Of a DNA stretch of 64,000 nt, positions 42,967 through 51,772 are shown in pieces. The stretch's first letter is position 1. Each line of letters starts with the position of its first letter. The notes under the pieces were generated by a model. It was not told the DNA's origin. It ran no database searches and saw nothing but the letters and a program-made list of their open reading frames with translations. This stretch comes from PBB1 sp040400875 (lineage in GTDB: Bacteria > Pseudomonadota > Gammaproteobacteria > Burkholderiales > Burkholderiaceae_C): positions 1-64,000 of the forward strand of contig JBBAPK010000003.1 of assembly GCA_040400875.1 (NCBI GenBank), read 5' to 3'. Position numbers and translations under genes: made by a program.

Positions 42967-45024
42967 ATGCTGCCGCCGGCCTCTTTTTCGGGCAAAGAAT
43001 CACTCGGCGCAGCCACGCCGGTGCGAACCGAAGCGTCGGCCCGTTCCTTCCGGCGTCGCGAAGATCGCGATCCGGTGGCCGATCTGCAATCCCTGATCGA
43101 TCGCCTGCCCGGGGTGGTGGCCAGGGTACACCGGTCGGCCGACGGGCACTGGAGTGTGCCCATCGCGTCCAGCGATTTCGCCCGGATCTTTGGCATCGGC
43201 CTGCCTGCGCTGCGCGAAGACGCCCGCTTGCTGAGCGCGCGCGTTCATGCCGATGACCTCGCCCGGCTGAACGCCGCCTGGATCTTGCATGGCGAGTTGC
43301 TGCGCAACATCCATGAGCGCATCCGCGTGCGCAAGCCCGATGGCCATTGGCTGACGCTCGATGTCGCCGGGACCGCCGAGCCCACCTTGGACGGGGGCTT
43401 GCAGTGGAACTGTGATTTCACCGACATCGCCAACGAGGCCGCGCTCGATGAGGACCTGCGTCACCGGCTCAAGCTGTGGCAGCAGGCCACGGCGGCAGCC
43501 GAAGTCGGGGTGATCGATGTCGATGTTTCCAGCGGCATCTTGTTGCTCGACAAAGTGGCGTGTCGGCTCCATGGACTCGATGAGTTTGCCGAACCGCTGA
43601 GCGTCGAGGCCTGGCTGGCCAGCGTGGCGCAAGCCGACCGGCAGGCAGCCCGCGCCATGCTGGTGACGCCCGCGCGAACTGCCGATGTGTCGCGTCAGGC
43701 GCTGCGGTTCGCGGCGCGCGGTGGCCTTGACGAGCGCACGCTCGAATTTGTCTTGCAGGGTTCGAGCGACGGGCAACGGCTGGTGGGCACCTGTGTCGAC
43801 TGCCGAGACCCCCTCGGCGCGAAGGCGCCCCAGCCACTGAGCTCCGAGGCCGCCAGGGCTGCCTGGGGCAAGCCCGATGTCATGTCGCGCATCAGCCATG
43901 AGTTGCGCACGCCCCTGAACGGCGTTCTGGGTTTTGCGCAACTGATGGCACTCGATCAATCGCACCCGCTGGCCCCTGTGCAGCAGCACCGACTGGAAAT
44001 CCTGCGGCAATCGGGCGCTCGCTTGCTGTCGCTGATCGATCAGCTGCTTGACGTGTCGCGCATCGAGCAAGGCCGTCTTCGGCTGCGCAGCCGGCCGATC
44101 GACTTGCGCTTGCTGGTCGAGCGCTGTGCGGTGGACATCATGCCTTTGGCGCAGCAACGCGGCATCGAGCTGCGCGTCGAGATTCCCCTGTCAGCGCCGG
44201 CCGTGCGAGCCGACCCCGAGGCACTCGAGCAGGTGGTGACCAACTTGCTGTCCAACGCCATCAAATACAACCGCGCTGAGGGACGCGTGCGCATTCGCTT
44301 CGAGACTGTCGACCAAAGCGGCGTGCTCAGCGTCGACGACACCGGCACGGGCCTGTCGCCCAGGCAGATCGAAAGGCTGTTCGAGCCATTCAACCGTCTG
44401 GCCGCCGACGGCGCCGACACCCGGGGCGGTGGGCTGGGCCTGCACATCACCCGCAAGCTGCTGCGTGCCATGGGCGGCGATATCGATGTGCTGTCACAAG
44501 CCGGTCGAGGTTCGCGGTTTGCGGTGTCGCTGCCTTTGGCCAGGGCCGAGAGCGGCCGCTCGCCTGATCAGCCGCTCAACCCCGAGCAGGCTTTGTTGTG
44601 GTCCGAGGGCGTCGAGGCCGTCGTGCTGTACGTGGAGCACGATGACGTGAGCACGGCGCTGATGCAGGAGATCTTCGCCGGCCAGCCTGCCTGGCGGCTG
44701 CTGATGGCAGGCAGCGGCCCCGAGGCCTTGAAGTTGGCGCAGCAACTCGACATCTCGCTGGTCTTGACCGACCTGAACCTGCCGGGCATGTCCGGAGTCG
44801 ATCTGCGCAGCCGCCTGAAAGCCGACCCTCGCACCCGCCAGTTGCGTTGCATCGCTTTCAGCGCCGACGCTTTGCCGCATCAAATCGAGCGCGGCCTGGC
44901 TGAGGGTTTTGACGATTACTGGACCAAACCGATCGACGTGGAAGTGCTGGTGGCCAAGCTGAAGTACGAAATCAGGTCGCTGGCCGAGTTCCAGGCCTCA
45001 AATGAGGCCGATTCGTGCCGATGA
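42967..45024 (+). CDS. PAS-containing hybrid histidine kinase with C-terminal receiver
   Basis: A 685-residue soluble kinase without membrane segments. PAS-like sensor regions occupy about residues 40-270. The HisKA box is MSRISHELRTPLNGVLGF (His about residue 310), the ATPase has NLLSNAIKYNRAEG and GLGLHITRKLL, and the receiver (about 550-680) has the acceptor Asp in LVLTDLNLPGMSGVD and Lys in YWTKPID. The ATG at 42967 is preferred; the frame is open from 42808. It is followed by HD-GYP and GGDEF-EAL genes, so its signal probably feeds c-di-GMP turnover. Confidence 0.85.
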   Translation: MLPPASFSGKESLGAATPVRTEASARSFRRREDRDPVADLQSLIDRLPGVVARVHRSADGHWSVPIASSDFARIFGIGLPALREDARLLSARVHADDLARLNAAWILHGELLRNIHERIRVRKPDGHWLTLDVAGTAEPTLDGGLQWNCDFTDIANEAALDEDLRHRLKLWQQATAAAEVGVIDVDVSSGILLLDKVACRLHGLDEFAEPLSVEAWLASVAQADRQAARAMLVTPARTADVSRQALRFAARGGLDERTLEFVLQGSSDGQRLVGTCVDCRDPLGAKAPQPLSSEAARAAWGKPDVMSRISHELRTPLNGVLGFAQLMALDQSHPLAPVQQHRLEILRQSGARLLSLIDQLLDVSRIEQGRLRLRSRPIDLRLLVERCAVDIMPLAQQRGIELRVEIPLSAPAVRADPEALEQVVTNLLSNAIKYNRAEGRVRIRFETVDQSGVLSVDDTGTGLSPRQIERLFEPFNRLAADGADTRGGGLGLHITRKLLRAMGGDIDVLSQAGRGSRFAVSLPLARAESGRSPDQPLNPEQALLWSEGVEAVVLYVEHDDVSTALMQEIFAGQPAWRLLMAGSGPEALKLAQQLDISLVLTDLNLPGMSGVDLRSRLKADPRTRQLRCIAFSADALPHQIERGLAEGFDDYWTKPIDVEVLVAKLKYEIRSLAEFQASNEADSCR

Positions 45025-45068
45025 ACCGTTCAGGCCCGTCAAAGTGACGTGCTGACTATCGCCTGCCC

Positions 45069-46340
45069 ATGTCATTGACCCCCAGTTCAGAGACGATCGA
45101 TGTGTCCGACCTGCGCATCGGGATGTTCATTCATCTCGATGGCGGCTGGATGTCGCATCCGTTTCCCCTGTCCAGCTTCAAGATCACCTCGCAAGACCAG
45201 TTGGCCGCTTTGCGCGCCACCGGTCTGAGCTTGCTGCGCTGGAGCCCCGAGCAAAGCGATTCCGAGGCGCCGCCCGCTGCCGCGCAGCCCGAGCCCGCAG
45301 ACAAGTCCGAACACACGCCCGAGCAGCCCGAGGCCCGCGCGCGTCGCGCCCACCGCGACATGCTCAGCGCCGAGCGCTTGGCGCTGGCGGCTTGCGAGCG
45401 CCAATTCGGTGAGGCCGTCAGAACTTCCAGGCAGGTTTTCGACGGTGTGGTCACGCAGCCTGAGGCAGCGCGGCAGGGCGCGCAGGCGCTGGTCGGTCAA
45501 CTGGTCGACGAGATGGTCGGTGCCCAAGACATGTGCATTCGGCTGCTCAGCGAGGGTGCTGGCGACAGGGCGAACGCCCATGCGGTCAATGTGAGCGTGA
45601 TCTCCTTGCTGATGGGGCGATCCTTCGGGCTGACCGCCGCCGAGATGATGGACCTTGGTGTCGGCGCCTTGCTCCACGATGTGGGCAAGCTCGAGATCCC
45701 CGACCGCTACCGTCACCGCGAAGAGGGCTTCAGCGCCGCCGAGAACAAGCTCTATGAATCCCACGTGGCGCACGGCACGGCGCACGCTCGCCGTTTGCTT
45801 CTGAGTCCTGAAGCCGCGGTGATCGTCGCGCAGCACCACGAGTCCAGCGACGGCAGCGGCTTTCCGCTGGGCATCAACAACGACCGAACCACCGTGCTGT
45901 CGCGCATCGTGGCGCTCGTGAACATCTACGACAACCTGTGCAATCCGGCCAATCCAGCCAAGGCTCTCACCCCCCACGAGGCCGTGGCCTTGATGTTTGC
46001 CCAGGGCAGGAACCGATACGACCCGGCCATCCTTGGCGCGTTCATCAAGATGATGGGTGTCTATCCGGCTGGCTCGGTGGTGCAACTCACCGACGACAGG
46101 TTTGCGCTGGTGGTGGGCGTCAATTCGTCGCGCACCTTGCGCCCGCGCGTGCTGGTGCATGACCCCAAGGTTCCGCGCGACGAAGCCCTGATCGTCGATC
46201 TGGAAACCATCAGCGGGCTGGGCATCAGGCGCAGCCTCAAGCCGCTGGCCTTGCCCGATGCCGCACTGGGCTACCTGTCGCCACGGCCACGGGTCAACTA
46301 CTTCTTCGAGCCGGCCATGGCGCTGGAGGCTTTGCAGTGA
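45069..46340 (+). CDS. HD-GYP domain c-di-GMP phosphodiesterase
   Basis: A 423-residue protein. An N-terminal DUF3391-type domain (VSDLRIGMFIHLDGGWMSHP) is followed by an HD-GYP domain. The HD motif is LLHDVGKLEIPDRYRHR (about residue 202) and the second motif is QHHESSDGSGFPLGI, where GFP replaces the usual GYP. Metal ligands appear intact, so hydrolysis of c-di-GMP is likely. It lies between a hybrid kinase (44 nt) and a GGDEF-EAL gene (4-nt overlap). Confidence 0.88.
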   Translation: MSLTPSSETIDVSDLRIGMFIHLDGGWMSHPFPLSSFKITSQDQLAALRATGLSLLRWSPEQSDSEAPPAAAQPEPADKSEHTPEQPEARARRAHRDMLSAERLALAACERQFGEAVRTSRQVFDGVVTQPEAARQGAQALVGQLVDEMVGAQDMCIRLLSEGAGDRANAHAVNVSVISLLMGRSFGLTAAEMMDLGVGALLHDVGKLEIPDRYRHREEGFSAAENKLYESHVAHGTAHARRLLLSPEAAVIVAQHHESSDGSGFPLGINNDRTTVLSRIVALVNIYDNLCNPANPAKALTPHEAVALMFAQGRNRYDPAILGAFIKMMGVYPAGSVVQLTDDRFALVVGVNSSRTLRPRVLVHDPKVPRDEALIVDLETISGLGIRRSLKPLALPDAALGYLSPRPRVNYFFEPAMALEALQ

Positions 46341-48538
46341 CGCCGCCCGAATCAGGCGCAGGCGGCGCTGGCAGCCGCACGACGCGCCCGTCGCGACGTG
46401 CCGCCGAGCCCAAGGTGTCGGCCATGGCCGAGCCCGACGAGCTTCAGCAGCTCACGCCGCTGATTGAGAGCCTGCTCGATGCTGCCGTTGTGATCGAGCC
46501 CGGCAGCCTGCGCGTGCTGGCGGTGAACTCGGCGGCCGAAACCCTGTTCGGCATCGAGGCTGCGGCACTGTGTCAGGCCGATGCGCTCGAGCTGTCGTCG
46601 ACCGCGCAGGACATCGCCTTCTGGGAGCAAGCCGCCTCGCAGCTCACCGAGCCGATGGAAGGCGAGACGCTGATCAGCCGCCCGGATGGTCAGCTGGTGC
46701 CCGTTCAGCGCCGGGTCAGCTTGCTGATGGCCGGTTCTGCCCTGCGAAATGGTGCCTACCTCGTGGTCATACGCGATCGCAGCGAAGAGCTGCGCGCGCG
46801 CCACGAGCTCGAAGAGCGGGCCTGCGAGCTGCGCGCCACGCTCGACTCCACCACGGACGGCATCTTGGTCACCGACCTGCTCGGACGCATCACCAACTTC
46901 AACCAGCAGTTCATCAGCCTGTGGGGTGTTCCCGAGCCGCTGATGAAGCAGCACGACGATGTGGCCGTGTCGGCCTGGATGCTGCGTCGGGTGTCCGATC
47001 CGCTGACCTACACCAAGCGGCTGCACGCGCTGGGCGAATCGGCCACGCTCGAGGGCTGCGATGTGCTCACGCTGCGTTGCGGCAAGGTGCTCGAGCGGCG
47101 CACGCTGGCGCAGCGCAACCGTGGCCAGCCGATAGGCCGTGTCTATGCGTTTCGCGATGTCAGCGAGAGCATCGAGGCCAACCGGCGCATCGAGGCCATG
47201 TCGCACGCCGACACCCTCACCGGGCTGCCCAACCGCAGGCTGCTGATCGATCGCATCGAGTACGCGTTGGCGCTGTCGCAGCGCGAATCCACGTCGTTCG
47301 CGCTGATGTGGCTGAACCTCGATCGCTTCAAGCCCATCAACGACAGGCTGGGGGCAGCCATGGGCGACCGGCTGCTCACCGAGATCGCCGAACGACTCAC
47401 CGCCACCATGCGTCAGGTGGACACCGTCGCACGACTGGGGGCCGACGATTTCGTCATCCTGACCTATCAGGCCGATATGCAGCGTGCCGAAGGCGCCGCC
47501 TGCCGGGTGCTGAGCGCCTTGCAGCAGCCCTTTCTGATCGAGGGCATGAACCTCACGCTCAACGGCAGCATCGGGATCGCGCTCTACCCCGGCGATGGCC
47601 GCTCGCCCGAAGATCTCCTGAGCGCTGCCAGCGCCGCCATGAACGACCTGAAGACCTCAGGCGGCGGCGGCTATCGGCTGCACCACCTGCGCAACGGCGT
47701 CGCCAAGCCGCAGCCACGTTCGCGCATGCAACTCGACCACGCGATGCGCCAGGCGCTGGTCGCCGGACGTTTCAGGCTGCACTACCAGCCGCAGGTCGAT
47801 ATCGAAAGCGCAGAGATCGTGGGCGTCGAAGCCTTGCTGCGCTGGCGCGACCCCGAACTCGGCGATGTGCATCCGACCGAATTCATCCCGGTGGCCGAGC
47901 GCAGCGGCTTCATCGTGGCCATTGGCGACTGGGCACTGCGTCAGGCGGTGGCGCAGGCGGTGCAGTGGCGCGACAAGGGATACCCGCTGCTGATGTCGGT
48001 CAACGTGTCGGCGCTGCAGTTCCAGAAGGCCGATTTTGTCGACATCGTGGCGCAGATCCTGGCCGAAGCCGGCCTCGAGGCCAAGTGGCTCGAGCTCGAG
48101 CTCACCGAGTCGATCCTGGTACAAGACGCCAACGAAGCGCTGCAACGACTGCAAGCGCTGGCGCGGCTGGGCGTCAAGCTTGCGATCGACGATTTTGGCA
48201 CGGGTTACTCAAGCCTGGCTTACCTCAAGCGCTTCCCGATCGCGCGGCTGAAGATCGACCGCAGCTTCATCAAGGGCCTGCCCAAGGACGAGGTCGACGT
48301 GGGCATCGTCAACGCCATCGTCAATCTGGGCCGCGCACTGCACCTCGACATGGTGGCCGAGGGCATCGAGACCGAAGCGCAGCGCGCCTTCATGCTCAAG
48401 GCCGGCTGCGCCCAGTACCAAGGTGCGTTGTTCTCGCCGGCGGTCGATGCCTTGTCGCTGCTGTCCCTGCTCGAGCGCAACCGCACGGCCGCCAAGGACA
48501 TCGCCGAAATCAAGGGCTGGATCGAAACCGGCCCCTGA
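46337..48538 (+). CDS. PAS-GGDEF-EAL protein with degenerate GGDEF
   Basis: A 733-residue protein, starting with GTG that overlaps the HD-GYP stop (a downstream Met at 46424 is an alternative). Two PAS-like domains (about 35-270) precede GGDEF and EAL. The GGDEF signature reads RLGADDFVIL, so diguanylate cyclase activity is doubtful. The EAL domain retains VGVEALLRWRDPELG, the Asp-Asp in IDDFGTGYSSLAYL and the Lys in LKIDRSFIKG, so it is probably a c-di-GMP phosphodiesterase, possibly with GTP sensing by the altered GGDEF. Confidence 0.88.
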   Translation: MTPPESGAGGAGSRTTRPSRRAAEPKVSAMAEPDELQQLTPLIESLLDAAVVIEPGSLRVLAVNSAAETLFGIEAAALCQADALELSSTAQDIAFWEQAASQLTEPMEGETLISRPDGQLVPVQRRVSLLMAGSALRNGAYLVVIRDRSEELRARHELEERACELRATLDSTTDGILVTDLLGRITNFNQQFISLWGVPEPLMKQHDDVAVSAWMLRRVSDPLTYTKRLHALGESATLEGCDVLTLRCGKVLERRTLAQRNRGQPIGRVYAFRDVSESIEANRRIEAMSHADTLTGLPNRRLLIDRIEYALALSQRESTSFALMWLNLDRFKPINDRLGAAMGDRLLTEIAERLTATMRQVDTVARLGADDFVILTYQADMQRAEGAACRVLSALQQPFLIEGMNLTLNGSIGIALYPGDGRSPEDLLSAASAAMNDLKTSGGGGYRLHHLRNGVAKPQPRSRMQLDHAMRQALVAGRFRLHYQPQVDIESAEIVGVEALLRWRDPELGDVHPTEFIPVAERSGFIVAIGDWALRQAVAQAVQWRDKGYPLLMSVNVSALQFQKADFVDIVAQILAEAGLEAKWLELELTESILVQDANEALQRLQALARLGVKLAIDDFGTGYSSLAYLKRFPIARLKIDRSFIKGLPKDEVDVGIVNAIVNLGRALHLDMVAEGIETEAQRAFMLKAGCAQYQGALFSPAVDALSLLSLLERNRTAAKDIAEIKGWIETGP

Positions 48539-48550
48539 GCGAGACGTCGC

Positions 48551-49045
48551 TCAAAGAAAGCGTTCGAGCATGCGCCGCGAGCGCCGGTCGAGCGCGTGGC
48601 GATCGCGCACGATGAACGAGATGCCGTGGCTGTCGCAAATCCACAGCGCACCGCCAGGCAGCCTGCGTATGTCTTCCTCGGTCTTGAGCACCAGACGGGT
48701 CGTGCCCCTGTTGGTTTCAACCTGCCACACGCTAGGCGTTGAAAACGTCGAGACCTCGACGATGCGATCGATCACGGGTGTGAATTCGCGGCTGTCGAGT
48801 TCCTGCTCGATCAAGCCACGCAAGTGCGCTGGCAGATCTTCGAGCGACGGCACCCAGGCCACCTCGCGGCCATCGCTGTCCACCATCGAAAGCCCTTGCA
48901 GAGGCGCGGCAATCGGAAAGGCGCGCACCGGCACCACGCCTTCGTGGCGGGTGCCGTCGGTGGCGGTCAGCACCAGCTGTCCGTGGGGTTCGCGCTCGAG
49001 CTCAAAGGGCGTTGCGGCGGGCAAGGTGACAAGCTCAGAGGTCAT
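48551..49045 (-). CDS. DUF1854 protein associated with cyanophycin loci
   Basis: A 164-residue DUF1854 protein without signal or membrane segments. Typical features are LQGLSMVDSDGREVAWVPSL (an inner beta sheet), LIEQELDSREFTPVIDRI and the C-terminal ALDRRSRRMLERFL. To my knowledge this family is found beside cphA genes and a dedicated ABC transporter; here the transporter is 19 nt upstream and cphA genes lie 11 kb away. The biochemical role is unknown. Confidence 0.85.
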   Translation of the reverse strand: MTSELVTLPAATPFELEREPHGQLVLTATDGTRHEGVVPVRAFPIAAPLQGLSMVDSDGREVAWVPSLEDLPAHLRGLIEQELDSREFTPVIDRIVEVSTFSTPSVWQVETNRGTTRLVLKTEEDIRRLPGGALWICDSHGISFIVRDRHALDRRSRRMLERFL

Positions 49046-49064
49046 GGTGGGTCTGTGCTCGTGT

Positions 49065-51398
49065 CTAGACGCTGGCCTTGAGGTCGGAGTGCGCCTGCAG
49101 CCCGGTGGCGCCCAGCATCAGCGCGCCTGACAAGTCGTCCTTGTCGGCTTGCCGCAGCTGCGCTTCGTACAAGCGCCAGTAGGCGCCCTGGCGTGCGATG
49201 AGGTCGTCGTGCGGGCCGACTTCGACCACTCGTCCGCGGTCCATCACGACCAGCCGGTCGGCCTTGCGCAGCGTTGAAAGTCGGTGCGCGATGGCGATCG
49301 TGGTGCGGCCTTGCACCAGGTTGTCGAGCGCCTTCTGGATTTCCTTTTCGGTCTCGGTGTCCACCGACGAGGTGGCCTCGTCCAGGATCAGGATCTGCGG
49401 ATCGATCAGCAGCGCGCGCGCGATGCTGATGCGCTGGCGCTCGCCGCCCGACAGCCCTTGGCCGCGCTCGCCGACCAGCGAGTCATAGGCTTGCGGCAGT
49501 CGCAGGATGAATTCGTGCGCATGTGCCGCGCGTGCGGCTGCCACGATGTCTTCGCGGCTCGCCTCGGGCCGGCCGTAGGCGATGTTCTCGGCGATGGTGC
49601 CGAAGAACAAGAAGGGCTCTTGCAGCACCAGCCCGATGTGGCGGCGGTAGTCGGCCACCGCGTAGCGGCGGATGTCCACGCCGTCGACCTTGATCGAGCC
49701 GTCGGTCACGTCGTAGAAGCGGCAGATCAGGTTGACCAGGGTGCTCTTGCCCGAGCCGCTGTGGCCGACCAGGCCGATCATCTCGCCGGGGCGAATGTCG
49801 AGGTCCAGCCCGCGGATCACCGAGCGGCTGCCATAGCGAAAGCCGATGCCCTGCAACTCGATGCTGCCCTGTGCGCGAACCAGCGGCTGCGGATCGGCCG
49901 GCTCGGGCACGTTCGAGACGTGGTCCAGGATGTCAAAGATGCGCTTGGCGCCGGCGGCCGCTTTTTGCGTGACTGACACGATGCGACTCATCGAATCGAG
50001 CCGGCCGTAAAAGCGCCCGATGTATGCGATGAAGGCGGTCAGCACGCCCACCGTGATCTCGTGTCTGGAGACCTGCCAGATGCCAAACGCCCACACCACC
50101 AGCAAGCCGATTTCGGTGAGCAAAGACACCGTGGGCGTGAACAGCGACCAGGTCTTGTTGATGCGGTCGTTGACCTCGAGGTTGCTGTGGTTGGCCGAGC
50201 GAAAGCGCTGGGCCTCGCGGCCTTCCTGCGCAAAGGCTTTCACCACGCGGATGCCTGGAATGGTGTCGGCCAGCACGTTGGTCACTTCCGACCACACGCG
50301 GTCGATCTTCTCGAAGCCGGTGCGCAGCCGGTCGCGCACCGTGTGGATCATCCAGCCGATGAACGGCAGCGGCAGCAGCGTCACCACCGCCAGCCACGGG
50401 TTGATCGAAAACAGGATCACCGCGGTCATCACGATCATCAGCACGTCGGTCGCGAAGTCGAGCGCGTGCATCGACAGGAACACGCAGATGCGGTCGGTCT
50501 CGCTGCCGATGCGCGACATCAGATCGCCGGTGCGCTTGCCGCCGAAATAGTCCAGCGACAACTGCAGCAAATGCTCGAAGGTGGCCGTGCGCAGATCGGC
50601 ACCGATGCGCTCGCTGACCAGCGCCAGCAAATAGGTGCGCGCCCAGCCCAGACCCCAGGCCGCCAGCGCGGCCAGCAGCAAGCCGCCCAGATAGGTCACC
50701 ACCAGCATCGGATCGATGGCGCGCCCGTTCTGGAACGGAATCAGGATGTCGTCCATCAGCGGGATGGCCAGGTACGGCGGCACTAGCGTGGCGGCGGTCG
50801 AAGCCAGCGTGAGCGCGAAGCCGGCGGCCAGCTGCTTTTGGTAGGGCTTGGCAAAGCGCCACAGTCGCAGCAGCACCCAGGTCGATGGCACGTCGCGCTG
50901 CTCGCGGCTGCACACGGTGCATTCATCGCTGTCTGCGGGCAGTGGCGCCTTGCACGAAGGGCACAGCGCCGATTCATCGGCCACCGCCTCAAGCTCGGCC
51001 GCGCCAGGGCGCCATGGCCGCCTGAGCTGCTGCTGCTCGAACAGGCCGAGCAGCCGCAGCGCGTGCACGTTTTGCCCCAGGGTGAATCGCCAGCGCGCGA
51101 GGCGCTGTTGATCGTCATGCAGCTCGAGCGTGCCCACGCCACCGTGGTCGGTGTGGCGCAGGCTGAGGCGGTCGGCCGCGGGCTCATCGAGCACCCATTG
51201 CGCCAGCGCTGCGTCGTCGTGGCCTGTCACCAGCAAACGGCGCTCGGTCAGCACCAGTTGGCTGTCGACAAATTGCAGCTGCTCGCTCAGGTCGACCTGC
51301 AAGATGGCCAGCGCGCCCTCACCGGGCGGCAGTTTCAGCGGCGCACGCAGCGTCGCGGCGGTCTGGGTCGGTTCTGGATCAGAAGGGGAATGCTGCAT
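49065..51398 (-). CDS. Fused ABC transporter of the cyanophycin-associated type
   Basis: A 777-residue half-transporter. The N-terminal about 140 residues are a soluble domain of the DUF1854-like kind, then a zinc ribbon CPSCKAPLPADSDECTVC (about 144-161), six membrane helices (about 185-470) and an ATPase with GLVGHSGSGKSTLVN (about residue 550), signature LSGGERQRISIARAL and LILDEATSSVD. It is an exporter-type fold likely acting as a homodimer. The zinc ribbon and leading domain are unusual for ABC exporters. Substrate is unknown; the gene pairs with DUF1854. Confidence 0.87.
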   Translation of the reverse strand: MQHSPSDPEPTQTAATLRAPLKLPPGEGALAILQVDLSEQLQFVDSQLVLTERRLLVTGHDDAALAQWVLDEPAADRLSLRHTDHGGVGTLELHDDQQRLARWRFTLGQNVHALRLLGLFEQQQLRRPWRPGAAELEAVADESALCPSCKAPLPADSDECTVCSREQRDVPSTWVLLRLWRFAKPYQKQLAAGFALTLASTAATLVPPYLAIPLMDDILIPFQNGRAIDPMLVVTYLGGLLLAALAAWGLGWARTYLLALVSERIGADLRTATFEHLLQLSLDYFGGKRTGDLMSRIGSETDRICVFLSMHALDFATDVLMIVMTAVILFSINPWLAVVTLLPLPFIGWMIHTVRDRLRTGFEKIDRVWSEVTNVLADTIPGIRVVKAFAQEGREAQRFRSANHSNLEVNDRINKTWSLFTPTVSLLTEIGLLVVWAFGIWQVSRHEITVGVLTAFIAYIGRFYGRLDSMSRIVSVTQKAAAGAKRIFDILDHVSNVPEPADPQPLVRAQGSIELQGIGFRYGSRSVIRGLDLDIRPGEMIGLVGHSGSGKSTLVNLICRFYDVTDGSIKVDGVDIRRYAVADYRRHIGLVLQEPFLFFGTIAENIAYGRPEASREDIVAAARAAHAHEFILRLPQAYDSLVGERGQGLSGGERQRISIARALLIDPQILILDEATSSVDTETEKEIQKALDNLVQGRTTIAIAHRLSTLRKADRLVVMDRGRVVEVGPHDDLIARQGAYWRLYEAQLRQADKDDLSGALMLGATGLQAHSDLKASV

Positions 51399-51772
51399 GG
51401 ACGGTCGAGTGATTCTCGCCGAGAGGCTCTGCGTCGGCGAGCCGGCGTGCTCAGGCACAGATCAAGCCGACCATTCACCCGCAAATCGATCCAATCAGTT
51501 GTGTAATGGTTGGTAACGTAAACCAAGTTATTCAGTTTTTACGCTGAAAAACCGGGTCGAACACGGCACACCGCGGCGGCCATGGTTTGGGGCGCAAAGG
51601 GTTTTGAATCGATACGGCCTTGTCACCCTTGAAAGCCATGCGTGGATTCCAAAAACGCCCTTGGAAAATGTGTGAAACGCATCACACAATCGGTACGTGC
51701 TCGTGGGGCGTTGACCCGCGAAGCGACGGGTGGGGCTGGGTGTCGGCCGATTGATCTGCTGGAGGACTGCAA
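51399..51772. promoter_or_regulatory. Divergent promoter region between the ABC transporter and binding-protein operons
   Basis: A 374-bp non-coding spacer, less GC-rich than its surroundings. It holds a TTGGT/ACCAA inverted repeat with a 7-nt spacer (51510-51526), next to an AT-rich run (GTTATTCAGTTTTT), and the CRP-type site described separately. Promoters for both directions must lie here; no strong sigma-70 pair was identified. Confidence 0.5.
51669..51688. promoter_or_regulatory. Perfect CRP/FNR-type binding site
   Basis: TGTGTGA (51669-51675) and TCACACA (51682-51688) are perfect inverted arms with a 6-nt spacer, containing the full CRP consensus TGTGA-N6-TCACA. It lies 85-104 nt upstream of the binding-protein start, a usual activator distance for a promoter in between. 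Which Crp/Fnr-family regulator binds is unknown. Confidence 0.65.
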
